A stretch of 64,000 nt of DNA, taken from NCBI RefSeq assembly GCF_016906535.1, contig NC_057371.1, positions 2,356,001-2,420,000 of the forward strand, written 5' to 3'. Shown here one piece after another: positions 33,594 to 45,170 of the stretch. A program made the position numbers and the translations under genes. Under the pieces are notes generated by a model. The model worked only from the letters and a program-made list of their open reading frames with translations. It searched no databases and had not been told where the DNA came from. Positions within the stretch are counted from its first letter, which is position 1; every line of letters starts with the position of its first letter. The DNA is from Rhizoctonia solani (Eukaryota; Basidiomycota; Agaricomycetes; Cantharellales; Ceratobasidiaceae).

Positions 33594-36500
33594 CTACGTA
33601 AATGAAGGGAAAGTAAATTCGCAGTCTGCACTACGATCAATTATCCAGTAATGATTCCCATCTAATACTCGACCCACAACACACTGAATTGTTTGCGCAT
33701 CCACAACCTTGCCGCTTTTGAGCTGGCCGTCTGGATATGAGACGACTTTGTACTCATGCGTGTTTTCAATGAGTACTGGCGCTTTGTGAATCAGTGCAAG
33801 AATAAGGGGAATACTCTTGGATGATGGGTTTGCAGCCGAGCGGGCCTTCAAATCTAGCTGGAAAATGTGTTGTAGTTGCCCGTATTGACTAACGGGTTGT
33901 AAGTCTACTGGGGCATTTCGATGCCGTGCATTCTTGTCTACAAGTAGTTCGTACTGTGTAGACAATATCAGACTCCTATTAGTTCTTGCGGAAACGTCTG
34001 GAATTGAAAGACATACTCTGACAAACGAACTGTCGCGTGCATCAGAGCGAATCTTTTGGCTTCCCCGAGCTGTGATAGTATCCCCGCCCTGGGAGATACG
34101 AAGTCTTCTCCACTCGGGCACACGCTCTGGGATTGCTTTCTTGGCCTCGAATACTGAAATACCAAACGACTGAACGAGATAACCGCATATCTTCCTCTGA
34201 AGCTGGTCAGAGATCTTGAGGTTGCTTGCACAACGCCCGAGCAGAATTGTGCGCTCATCTGTTAAAGGGTTATAGCTTTATTGTTGACCCGATTATTAAG
34301 TAAAGAGACACAAACTCACATCCTTGTATAGTGTCCGTTTCGTCGTCATCAATAATATCAAGTTGTAGAAACGTTAGTTTATCGTGTAATCCATATAAGT
34401 GTCAAATAACTTGAAGCTGCGCCGTGTCTCGCATGCGTTGGGAGATGTTTTCGAATGGGAAGCGTCGACTTTTCACTACGCCGCCAACAAAACTGCAGAA
34501 TCTTTCCATCGGGTATGACCAATAACACCACACAGGACCAAGATACTCGATGCAGTCAGCAACATGAAGGAGATAATGAATGTTCACAGTACAGGTCTGA
34601 ATTCGGGCGGCATTATACTGATAATAATATCTAGAAGTTGGGGATTTGTTGAATATACTTGAGAAATGTCTGAAAAACGAGCTTACTTTTCATATTCTTT
34701 GACCCAGCGAATGAACCCCTTGCGAATCTCTGGGATATCGGAGCGCTTGATCTCGTACGAGGTGATTTGGTTCACAAGCTTGATAAGTCGAACAAAATGT
34801 TGGTAGTACTTGGGGTTACGGAATCGCTTGCGGAGGACATATGGTCCCAGATACCCTCCAAAAATACTCCACGCCTCTGCAGTTGCACTTCCATGACTCG
34901 GAGCCGAAATATCAGGCACTCGGCAACCATAAGACGTAGGTATGGTTGATCCAGAATTAGCAACAATCTCCCCAATCCTCTTGAATAGAATAGGGTTGAT
35001 GTGATAAGTGCCTTTCCCTTCGTCCATATTGTTGAAGTTCCCAGTCCAGATGTCAATAAGCTGGGGAATAATGTTAATAAATATCATGTGCATTATGTCG
35101 ATTGGGAATGAGGCGGGGATACTTATGGATGGGAGTCGGGCAAGTGATGAGACACCCTTGACGCCAGTTGCGGTAGCAAGTTTTGATTGCGCATTTGAAG
35201 TTTGAGCTTGAAGCACTGTTAAGCCTTGTTCTATGCACTCTTGATGCGTACGGGCAGGGAGTTTCATGGGATCAAAGAAAGGCTCTTCCTTGCGATGGAG
35301 CGGGCAATACAAGTGTGTACCTCCACCAGCTGTAGCACCTTGGATAGCCGACATAAGACAAAAGCGGCAGGGGAAGCGCCCATTATGCCCAACAAAGTCC
35401 AGTAGCTTTGTGATAGCCGGTATGTTGCCAAAGACAGCAAGAAGATGAGCTCGAAGAGAGAAAAGCTGCTTGGTTGATACATCAACAGCAGAGACACCAG
35501 ATGCAAGCTGAAGGAGCTCGTCAATAAGCGGCCACAAGAACGAACCCAGGTTCTTGGGGGATTTTGGACCTGGAATTACGCCAACGCAGACAAGATTTTC
35601 AAGATGGGTGCGTTGATTGGGTGGAAGGTTGAGATTGATTAGTATCAAAGGCCAACAAGAGTTCTTGCGTCGTTTGAAAGGACACATTCCATCTGTGGAA
35701 AGGGCCAGGGCGATCTCCCGCCAGTCCGCAAAAAATTTGAACGGTTTCTGTTCACCATCGACAGTGACATAAGTACCTAGTAGCTCGCAATATTGATTAC
35801 CATCAAAATAATCTTCTATTGTATCCTTGTTGCGCTTGTAGTTGTGACGGTATTGCATTGCTTCGCACATACGGAGACTACAGTAGAGAGCTTGCAGCTG
35901 GGGGATTAATGGGATATAGGTAAAAGTCTTTTGGGGCGCACCAGCAGCATTTTTTCGTGGTGTGTTACACTCGGGACATGACTGTAGATTGGCAAATGGG
36001 CCAGCAAAACAGATGCAAGAGTTCTTGCAGCAGTCATAAGTCACAGGCTTCAGCCCACAAAGTGCAAGAATACGCGAACAAAGGTTTTTGAGGGATGGTA
36101 AACTTGCGTGACTCCGAGTTAGACAGAAGCGACTTTGCATTCGGTGATAAGTCCGAATACTAATTTTGTCTCAAACAATGAAGTCAAATACTTCAATATC
36201 ATCCAGCTGCGATGAAACAAGGCGTTTGGATGCTGTGAAAGGGATTGTGCTTGTGAGCCTAATTGTACATAAGGAATATACAGTAATTAATTGCGCGAAA
36301 CATACCGTTTAGTACCATTTGCACACGTCGCTCCTCCCGTAAGAGCTCACTAGGCGATAAACCATATGTGGCTGCATTAAAGCAACCTTCTAGAGGCTCT
36401 GTTGGCTCGGCACTTGCGTCGGAGTCGCTGCGGGATACAAACCCACTAGCAACAGATATCTCCGTGGGTCCTGAGGTACTGTCCTCTTCTACGCGTACTC

Positions 36501-36872
36501 TTGTTTTGAGGACTTGAGCCCACAGCAACGCAACATCCTCACAATCAGGCACTTGATTGAAATTGCGGACGCGGAGCTCTGGCGGTTCTGGGGAATCGTT
36601 GCCGTCGGGGCCAAGGATGAATTGCTCAGGGGGCGCATGTAGTAGCAAGCCCGGCCAGGGAGGGGATAAACTACGCAGTGATCTAATACATTAAACTTTT
36701 AGCCGTATCTGGTTCAAGTATAGAGCTTAAAGACTCACTGTTGTTGGTGTAAGAGTGAAGGTACTGGCATAGAGCGCGCATAATACCTCTTCTGTAAGTG
36801 TTTTGCTTCAATTTCTGTTGTAACAAGGTTGCCGCAATTACAGGCACATCTCACTCGCGGACGTTTTGTCAT
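33594..36872 (-). pseudogene. tnp2: CACTA Tnp2-type transposase, nearly intact
   Basis: The start at 36872 gives MTKRPRVRCACNCGN, the usual beginning of basidiomycete Tnp2 proteins. A second exon (about 36295-36680) is acidic. The main block (34683-36171) has the zinc-finger-like YDCCKNSCICF...CPECNTPRK, then FADWREIALALSTDGMCPF, LPPNQRTHLENLVCVGVIPG and HNGRFPCRFCLM, all typical of the Transposase_21 family. After an intron, 34402-34620 continues with IHYLLHVADCIEYLGPVW and MERFCSFVGG. The C-terminus (33594-34258) has RISQGGDTITARG and ends at a stop at 33594. One in-frame TGA precedes ISIRTYHRMQ near 36163, so the copy is probably crippled unless an unseen intron removes it. It would cut and paste the element by binding its ends. 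Confidence 0.8.
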
Positions 36873-37232
36873 TGCAACAGCGGAGAACAATTGTGAGGGA
36901 CAAAAGAGTTCAAAAAGCAATGGATAGGTAGTGATAGCGCAATAGTTTATTAGACAAAAAATTATTGTGTAACATTAGTAATACAATATATGCCTATTCG
37001 AGTCAATCCGCACTCGATCGCTGGCATTATTGCGCTCAGGCCACCTCTTGGACCATTGCTAATCATCAATTTTCAAGTCAGTTGCCATCTCCAAGTCACT
37101 CGCCTCTGCACTTCACTTTCTATCAATTTTTCTATTTTACTGCTGATACGTAGCTCCTACTATCTCAACCGAACTAGCCTTAATTTGAGAGCGTTCCTGG
37201 CTTCCATCACAATCTTACTTTGATACGCCACA
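36873..37232. promoter_or_regulatory. Shared divergent promoter region of the two CACTA genes
   Basis: About 360 bp separate the start codons of the minus-strand transposase and the plus-strand AT-hook gene, so both must be driven from here. The region is AT-rich. No specific box can be assigned. Confidence 0.45.
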
Positions 37233-38910
37233 ATGCCACATGTCTTCCAGGAAGCGGCGACAGGTCAGTCCCTGTCGATCTCTACCGCGAATACATCTGC
37301 TTATGTGATGTTGCATACGCGCAAAGAGCCAGAGAATATAATAATCGAAGATGAACATGGAGTAAAACGTTCTTGGACAGTCATCCCGCGGCCAAGAAAA
37401 ATACCAAAAAATTGTAACTTACGGCAACTCATGGATCTGGGCGATGAAGATGACAATGAGAATACAACATACAACAACAAGAGTGAGACTAGTGAAGCCA
37501 GGAAGACCATTTATCGATCCATTCGCGCAAGTGTTTCAACCCTACTAACTACACGATTTCTCACTTATTTTGTTTTATTTTATTTTAGAAATGTACACGC
37601 CTGGCAATGAATGCAATCATCCCAGGCGCATCTCACGGAAAGTTGTACTGGACTCAGATTACCAGTAGCGAACAAGCAGCAGTTCACGCCGAAGTAAGTG
37701 CATGTAGCTATATTTCAATACAATAGTCCTCTACATTCATGTCCTCTGGGCAGGTACTGGAGTTGAATCCCTACCTACGAAGATTCCCTGGCGGCTGGAT
37801 CACCGAAGTCTTGATGCAGCGCCAGCTTAGGAACTCACGCGAGACACGCAGCCGTAACAGAAACAAAAGTCAGGGAAAGGTAAGCCAATGTGTACATTGT
37901 GATTAGCCTCTATTACATATAATGACCACACCGTTAGCCTGAACCTTTGAGTTTACTCTCAAAAAAGGCAAGAAAGATAGACCAGCACGTCTTATCACAC
38001 TAACCCTATTTGTTTATCTGTTACCGCTTTAGCAACGCGCACCCAAGGCGGCCGCAACTGCAAATAATCCAAGCACTTGCCGGGGATCCGACGGAGCTAC
38101 AACTCAGGAAGGCTCACAAAAGCGCAAAGGCCCGCCCCCTCAGCAAACCGGGGGTGCTTCTGGTCACTCCGAGCCAAAGAAAAGTAAGCGGACATCTGAC
38201 GCACCGGCTCCTGATGTACCCGCTCCTCCAAACAAAAAGCCAAGAACATTAGTACGTTTTTCTATCAGAAGTGTTGGCCGTGCTTAACTTGCCTTCAGCT
38301 GGGATATTTCCAACCCGTGATACCCCAGTCATCAGCTGCAACACATGGTCAAAAGCGCCAAGGAGGAGAGATCAGTGGAAAAGACCACGAGGCTGTAAGT
38401 ACTACTTGTAATACCTTTTTTTTAGGATCAGTTGTTTAATAATTAATTCAAAGCCTCATGTCCCATCTTCGGAAAGTAGTTCGGAAGAAGATGATTGGGG
38501 GGATGCTGTCGCTCGTGAGATGCAGGAGCTGAAATCGCGAACGCGTGGCAAAGAGGGCAGCGGTACGAAACAATCATTACCATCTCCCAATAGTGCTAAC
38601 GCAACTGTTGTAGCCCCGGGCCCAAATAGCTCAATCTCTAAGACTTCTGGGAGCAGAATTCGTCCAAAAGTGCGACCGCCGCCAAGTGACGACGGCAACG
38701 ACACTGAGGGATCGGACTTCTTCCGTCGAAACACACGTGTAACAAAGCAGGAGCTAATTGACAAAGCCGAGGGGGTCGAAGAAGGAGCAAGGTGTGTATT
38801 CATTAATGTCTACAACACAACTCTTCTCGAGTACTCATAGCATGATTAGTAAACCCAAGCCCGCGCCAAAGGGCAAGAAGCCCAGAGGTAGACCAAGGAA
38901 ACAACAATAA
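37233..38910 (+). CDS. CACTA accessory protein with C-terminal AT-hook
   Basis: The first exon begins at ATG 37233 (MPHVFQEAATGQSLS) and runs to about 37480-37530. Further exons are roughly 37589-37692 (the exact first junction is unclear), 37755-37878, 38033-38250, 38300-38396, 38454-38791 and 38868-38910. Most junctions are clean GT...AG with matching phase. The protein is hydrophilic: LRRFPGGWITEVLMQRQLR, a Lys/Pro-rich segment (KKSKRTSDAP), an acidic run (SESSSEEDDWGD) and, in the last small exon, KGKKPRGRPRKQQ followed by TAA. PRGRP is a classic AT-hook core that binds the minor groove of AT-rich DNA. I infer a role like plant TNPA, binding the subterminal repeats. No Pfam-type domain was recognised apart from the AT-hook. 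Confidence 0.7.
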
Positions 38911-39109
38911 TCGGCAGATTAGTGCGACGCACAAATGCAGTCGTTTTGGCTGGTTGATCCAGCCCAACAGGATTGGCTCCAGAACTTGGATAATTTCCAC
39001 GCCCTCTGATCTGTACTTATATATGAATTGATTGCTTTCTATATATCATTGATTGGACCAAAATATAACGAATGATTGGAACCCGATTCAAATGTACCTT
39101 TTACTACAT

Positions 39110-39345
39110 ACACCAGTCTACGGATTTTCCGTCACATCGGTCCAGGTGGCTCTACACCTTTTCTGCGGAAATGTACGAACTTCCGCAGGTAAGCTGCGGA
39201 ACACAAATTACTACAAAGGTGCGGTTATCTCATATAGCTGGACTTCGGAAATACCGCAGTGTAATCACTGAAATGCGTTGTTCAAACTATAGGAATACCC
39301 AAAAACTCGAGGTGCGGATTTTCCGCACCTCGGCGTCCTCCAGTG
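39110..39345. repeat. Right subterminal repeat region of the CACTA element
   Basis: Six or more copies of the GCGGA/TCCGC motif are seen: TCTGCGGAAATG, CTTCCGCAGG, CTGCGGAAC, GTGCGGTTA, CTTCGGAAATACCGCAG, and a perfect hairpin GGTGCGG/CCGCACC just inside the end. It mirrors the left subterminal region. Confidence 0.7.
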
Positions 39346-39348
39346 CGT

Positions 39349-40834
39349 TTTTCCTGGGTGCAGACTCCATGATGAGAATATGAAATACCATTTGGCAAAG
39401 CATTTCCTTTCTTATTTCAACAAACCGCGAGGGCTAGGTTCCAGCAGAGTGAACCAACACTCCGATCTTAAATGTTGTAGCGACTTCCACACTACGATCG
39501 CTTGATCCTCGAGCCGGTGCACCCTGATGAGACTAAAGCGAACAGTCGTTTTTAACGATGGAAGTCTGCCAAGTACCTAACCCAAAGTCAGTACAAAAGC
39601 GGCAAGTACAATAACGAATAGATTCCATCCAAAAACTAGTGATGAATCGTACTAAAGACTCAGCGAAAGTGGGGATTCAATTACAGTTGCAGTGCTTATT
39701 TACACTCTGGACATGTTCACTAATGAATGCCGTATACTTAGTGTGCGTATATGCATCGAGCCAAGTAGTCTATCTCGGTCAATAAGATGCAAAGGGTCAA
39801 TATATTCTACGATTCCTACAGTGATCCCTGGACTGGATATAATGCCGTAGTTTTAGCTGGCCGATTTTATCTAAAGCAAGTATGCCAAGCCAATAACATG
39901 ATCGTCCTACGCCCAATACGTTACTTTCTGATCATGAACTTACTCAGTTTCTACTTCATCTTTAAACTTTCCACTGTGACCGGTTATCCACATGTATATT
40001 CGTTATTAATATTATGTATGTTGCACCAACCAACGTTCGCTTCCCCTCTCCCGTTTAGTTTATACAAAGCTATGAGTAACGACATTACAGCGCAAGTGTT
40101 GAATTCGCAAAATGCAGCACGCTCTTCTCACCCTGGGTTGTCCCCTCACTCTCATTAAACCGTCCCAAACCAACAGTCCTCTTGGTTGGGTGTTGCATTA
40201 ATGTCCTCTGTACTACCTTTCTGTGTCCCAACAAATGTTGATTCGCATGGTTCACCGGGAAAACCTAGTACAGAATACCAAGAAATCATAATGAACCTTT
40301 GTAAAGCAAGGTGCTATTCGGCGTTGTGAGAGGTTAAGGGTACGGAAGGAATATAGAATAGAGGTCACCTTCGCTTGTGCGCTTGGATTTAACAGCATTA
40401 ATGCCATCTATGGGCCACATTATTATTATAGGAAGGGTAAACGTATACGAGATGCACTTCAGAGTTACCCCAGTGCCAGAGTACCTAGTAGTACGGAGTT
40501 CTCATCAGAAAGACAAGCGGGGTCGTTCAATTTATCAGCACTTATGAACCCGGCGTAGCCCTGCGAGAGGTCGGCCAACTCCACCATACACAATGCGATA
40601 AATTGAAATAAGGGCGCCCGACAGTTTTGTAATTTGCGATGTCTGTATGCGAGCGATTTGGAACTAGAGATCATCCGGATGCATTGGTGCTGTAGCCTGC
40701 TTCAGGCGATTCCAATACGACTTTGTGTGTATCATAGTATTGAATAGCATCGATACCCCTATTCATTCGGCCAACTACATATATGCGTCTATTAGTTCAC
40801 TGGCGATTATGTTCGGTTGTGTAGTGATAGTGTT
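39349..40834. other. About 1.5 kb without a recognised gene
   Basis: Lies between the CACTA element and the 3' end of the pseudouridine synthase gene. Short open frames occur (for example 39787-40158 on the plus strand) but have no known features. A small hairpin (CCAACAG...TTGGTTGG) sits near 40172-40190. Confidence 0.4.
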
Positions 40835-43053
40835 CTATCCTTCCATATCAGCATTCGGCTTCTTGGACGTATCTTCATCTTCACTGTCTGTAACGCTCTC
40901 ATCCCCTTTACTCGCAGGGTTCTTCCACAGGTACTCCCTAAACTTGTCAGTTGTTCCGCGCTTCCTCTTCCCTGGGTGCACAACTGCCTCTGGAGGCACC
41001 TCTCCTCGGGGATTCAGATACTTGAATTCCCATCCTTCATAGTCGTCAATGAACTTGAGCCAGGCTGCAAACCTATTTTCTCTAAACTAAGCTATCGTCG
41101 CGGATAAAAATAACTCATTACTTACACGCTGTGCTTGGCTTCCTCTGCTCGAATCCGGTTATAAATGAATGCGTGCTTGAATGCGTCAATATTTTCTCGC
41201 AGAGGCTCCCACTCGATCAGCTCGCGTATGCGATCGGTCTGTCCGCGCCCTGCTGCGAGCTCATTTTCCTCCAACACATGTTTATTGTAGGTCCCAAACC
41301 TTGGTTCCTGCAACAAAAGACCAAGTGCGGGGGCTTTGGGAATAACGAGTTTGGTACCGTTGAATGTTTGCGGGATGAGTGTTACAGCTGGAGATCCGGT
41401 ACGGGAAGCGAATATAAGAAGAGTGGTCATTTTGCGCTGATTTAACCTTGGTTTAACTCTGAAAAGCGAATAAATCAAGCATCATTTACGCACAATCTAA
41501 ATATGAGTCAGAATCAGAACACTAAGACGGTGTGCACTCGTTAGCATGTGCATACCTGATGTAGCATAAAACTTTGACCGTGGTACATGATTGATATCCA
41601 TTCGATCCCATCAAGAACGTGTGGTTCTTTAACCTATGAAGCAGTGTAGCTTAGTCTTTTGGCTAAAAACGTATATATAAAAAGTCTCACTTCGATCGAA
41701 ATCATGTACCGCAGCGCACTTGGATCCGAGTGCTCGAGTCCGATAGTAAAATTGTGAAAGTTATGCGTCCCTGGATTTTTGGTTAGTAACGATTGACTCT
41801 AACTCTCTTTTCACTTGCCCTCATAAAGCTTTGCACTCCCCCTAAGTGTTTCAAACTGGCCTCTGCCAATTCGCCATGCTCTCCTTGTCTCTGCCTTGGA
41901 TGCCTCGGGGTGAGCCCAATAATTCCAGTCAGGGCCATTAGGATCGAGCATTTCAGGCTTTGTATGTCGATTCATCGGGGTTCCAGGCATGGGGGTAACA
42001 AAGCGGACGAGGGAAACATATACTCGTATACTCGGCTGTCGCAAGCCCTGTCACGAAAAATCAATGTATGGCCTAAGAGACTAGAGAAATCTCATACGTT
42101 CTACCAATAAAATTGAGCTACTGAAGCCTATACAGTCAAAAGAGAATGACATACCTCGAGTTGAATGCATTTGTAGACCTTACAAATGTCCACACACGAA
42201 TCTCAGGCGGGAGTAACTCGTTCAGTTTGGCGACTAGGTCCGGTGTATCTGGCGGCTCGGTTATCATCTTCAAACTCACAACATTACCCGCCGCGTGAAC
42301 CCCCGCATCAGTTCGGGCCGCGCGCTGGAGGTTCACCTAAGATAGTCCTTAGAGTTAGTTAAAGGTGTTATGAATAATTTAATTCTAATACCTTGACAGG
42401 ATCGTCCGAGTTATCCTCGCTGACAGCGCCCGCTTTGACCATGGCATTAAACAATGTATTTTCGATGGTATTTGTTCCCGCATCTCGCTGTCTAAGAGTT
42501 TCAACGGTTGGCCATCCCTAAAACGATATGCTGTAGGTTTAATCACATTTGCATACCATTGTATCCTAGATAAAGGTTAAATCAGCAGATTTGAACACAA
42601 ACCAAATTAGCACGTACCCGTCCCACAGAATCCAATAAGCACTGCAACTTTCTTCTTGGGTAACCTTGGCGCTCTCTCTTGTCCACCGTCGACCGGCTTG
42701 TCTTCATTATTGCGAGTTCCCCGGCTCGCCCAAGATCCCTTTCGCTCTGCGTTTCGCTCAGTACGGGCACGTTGGTCCCTACCTCTACCCCTTCCACCGC
42801 GAGTCTTATTTTTGCGCTTTGAGGAAGAAGTGGTCGAGTCTTCCGGGTCGTTGGAGTTGCATGCACCCGGTCCCGCCGGGGCACCATCAGGGGCCTCCGA
42901 AATGACAATTGTAGAAGCAGCTTGGACAGAAGATGTAGAGCCAGCAGATTTTATAATAGCATCAGGTTTTGCGAGATCAGATTCGTCAAATTTTGGCCTC
43001 TTTTCTTGGGCAACGCCCTCAGTAGCAGGTTCGCATGGCGAGTCTCGTTTCAT
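40835..43053 (-). pseudogene. PUS1: tRNA pseudouridine synthase PUS1-type, with one apparent 1-base frameshift
   Basis: Exons: 42618-43053, 42547-42565, 42392-42491, 42155-42336, 41819-42047, 41691-41770, 41556-41633, 41494-41496 (3 bp), 41126-41436 and 40835-41072. Family motifs follow in order: KKKVAVLIGFCGTGYNGMQ, NTLFNAMVKAGAVSEDN, ARTDAGVHAAGNV with the catalytic Asp, [38 protein letters not shown] and GSPAVTLIPQTF. The enzyme converts uridines in tRNA and some other RNAs in the nucleus. The N-terminus is Lys/Arg-rich (RGGRGRGRDQ). Exon 5 changes frame at a run of five C (plus strand GGGGG, 41991-41995); a sixth C would restore one frame of 559 codons including stop. This may be an assembly error in an otherwise complete gene, or a real lesion. 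The intron after exon 5 appears to start with GC. Confidence 0.85.
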
Positions 43054-43557
43054 AACAGCTAGAAATGAGGCTGGTCTATACGCTCGACTTCTTGATATAG
43101 TCAAAGTAGGGTGTACCCTGCAAGAGCTTGAAATAAGTCTGATACCTGATGAGATATTTATTGAAACTTTCGATAGCCCAGATCTGAGAGTAAAGAGGTG
43201 TCAAGAAAACTGTGCCCAATGTCACGTGCCACTCGAAGTTTCAAATGTGGGGTACAAATTCTCCAGATCAAAGGGATGTATGGGAACTAGGAAGCTTGGT
43301 GTGAAAGATATATGTATTAATAAATAATCAATGTCCATGGGAGCATCCCACATTAATCGCGTAAGTTTTCGTAACGAGAGGCACAGGGGAAAGACAGTAG
43401 GGGTGGGATAGGTAATACAACGAGTGACCAAAGAAAAAAAACATAAAGCACTACAAAGAAATCTGCATATTAGGGTACCAAACGACAAAAACAAAACAAC
43501 TATCTCTTAATTTCCTTTCCGTCTCATGTTTAGATTCGACTCTTCATACGACTTGGC

Positions 43558-44499
43558 TTAGATGCGGTTTGGGCCAGGAAGATGACGATGGGTGTATGCG
43601 ACCCATTCGGCCGGCAACTTTCCATGCATTTTAATCATCGCATCGTCGTACATTTCCTTGTAGAGTAAATAATCGGCAGGCGGTAAACGGGGATCACGAG
43701 GCACGGCAGAGATAGGCGATGGGGCGCTATCGACCGGGGAAGGCGGGATGGAAGGTATGCGAAAGGTTTCCCAAGACTTGGCAGAAGTAGGAGTGCTTGC
43801 AATAGATAAAATACGGCCGGACGGGGGCTCGTCCGAGGTGGAAAGACTGAAACGACTCGGATCGCCAGATTCAGAAGCGATTGAAAACCAGGAGGGAGGT
43901 TCGAAAAACGCTCCGTCTTCCCGAGCGGATGAGATGATAATTTCACCACAGAAACTCGAGCTCGAGCTAGGCGTTAATTGCATTTTAACTCGAGGCGACC
44001 CAGACATCGTACGCGCTCGACGGAGTTCATCGCGCACACTCTCGGGATAGTACATCATCCCGAACCGGCGTCTATTCCTCTCGACCAATCCCTTGGCTTT
44101 TTCATCTGGCCCAGTCGGAGTCGAGTTTTCGTCATCTGCTACATTACGAATTTCTGCGAATTTAGGGTCAGATATGTTCGGGCCTGCGTCTCCGCTGCGA
44201 AACTTGACGACAGGCAAAGCAGGCAAACGAAGAGAATTACTTAGTGGTTTCGGTCGTGGTTTCTGACGACCTCCAGAAAACTCCTTTTCGTACTTGGGCG
44301 GCAAGCTGTAAGGTGCGATAAACCTTGATCGATGTCCGATGGGATCACATGTGGCATGATTATTTGTCGCCTCTACGAAACACGAGCGCTGGGTGTGCAC
44401 ATGGATGTCGACTGAGCCTTTACGTTCCCTAGGCACAGCGCTCGAGGATAGATTTTGCAACATTTTGGTGGCAGTAGATTTGAGCGTCCAGTGAGGCAT
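43558..44499 (-). CDS. Unrecognised 313-residue protein
   Basis: A single uninterrupted frame from ATG 44499 (MPHWTLKSTATKML) to a stop at 43558. The protein is rich in Ser, Pro and Arg. It has RNRRRFGMMYYPESVRDELRRA near its middle, a Ser run, and a more ordered-looking C-terminus (LPPADYLLYKEMYDDAMIKM). No transmembrane segment or known motif was seen. It ends about 500 bp upstream of the PUS1 start and is transcribed in the same direction. Function unknown; the length of open frame and protein-like composition support a real gene. Confidence 0.6.
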   Translation of the reverse strand: MPHWTLKSTATKMLQNLSSSAVPRERKGSVDIHVHTQRSCFVEATNNHATCDPIGHRSRFIAPYSLPPKYEKEFSGGRQKPRPKPLSNSLRLPALPVVKFRSGDAGPNISDPKFAEIRNVADDENSTPTGPDEKAKGLVERNRRRFGMMYYPESVRDELRRARTMSGSPRVKMQLTPSSSSSFCGEIIISSAREDGAFFEPPSWFSIASESGDPSRFSLSTSDEPPSGRILSIASTPTSAKSWETFRIPSIPPSPVDSAPSPISAVPRDPRLPPADYLLYKEMYDDAMIKMHGKLPAEWVAYTHRHLPGPNRI

Positions 44500-45170
44500 A
44501 GAAAGGAGTCGAGGAACCTAGAAGAAGAGAAAAAAAAGATGATGGCACCAGGCAATGGAGCCTATGGGCACCTACGACGCGCCTTGATATACACACCGTC
44601 GACGCCCAAGGTCCAAGTGCCAGCAATGTACACTGCACAAGCCACCCATGTCTGTCGTCACGTGGCGTTTTTATCTCTAGAGCTCTAGCGCTTGGGCCAT
44701 TTCCATCCATGTACGTCAAACATCGCGTATCGCCTCGTGTTCTGGGTGGCAACATCTTATGTTTTGTAACGTACGAGTGACCGAGGCCAGGCCACCACAC
44801 CAGTAACCATGTAGAAGAGACAATACTGAGATGCTGATATTTTAGTTGACCGAAGCGTAAGTACAGATACAACTAGTTATGTATGTACAAGGTTCCAAAA
44901 GATGCATGATCAACGCATCGAGCGCATATATACACCCAAACAAAACCAAATGAAATGAAAAAGTGTTCTTGTCCGGAGATTCAATCCCCGGCAGTGCACT
45001 GCTCTTCCGGAGAACTACACTTCGGTCTCCGCCCCTCATGGTGTTTGGGTGACGAAGCAAGTGCATTCCCCGTTGTAGTCAAGTGTCCTATTCTAGTCCT
45101 TCAGTATTCTCCATCTCATTGACCCAAAATTGACACTAGCTCCTTTGGCACCACCAACCCATCACCCCTC
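44500..45170. other. Gap between two minus-strand genes; no gene seen
   Basis: Contains the upstream region of the 313-residue gene and the 3' flank of the next gene. A stretch near 44965-45035 has weak A-box and B-box-like words on the minus strand but does not fold into a tRNA by eye. Confidence 0.35.

Larger units (their letters stand above)
33373..39345. mobile_element. Complete CACTA (EnSpm) transposon, 5,973 bp
   Basis: The left end reads CACTGTGGGCC and the right end ...GTCCTCCAGTG, so both tips are CACTG in inverted orientation. A perfect 3-bp target duplication CGT flanks them (33370-33372 and 39346-39348), the size typical for CACTA elements. Both subterminal regions are packed with copies of GCGGA/TCCGC motifs. 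Inside are a Tnp2-type transposase gene on the minus strand and a divergent gene for an AT-hook protein on the plus strand, about 360 bp apart. The two-gene layout parallels TNPD/TNPA of plant En/Spm. The transposase has one apparent stop, so this copy may need help in trans. Confidence 0.88.

Noticed and set aside
39787..40158. Plus-strand open frame of 123 codons
   Set aside because: No motif, no splice context, and it sits in AT-rich sequence where such frames arise by chance.
44960..45040. Possible tRNA gene on the minus strand with A-box and B-box-like words and a T-run after it
   Set aside because: No seven-base acceptor stem or acceptable anticodon arm could be formed by eye. A tRNAscan-SE run would settle it.
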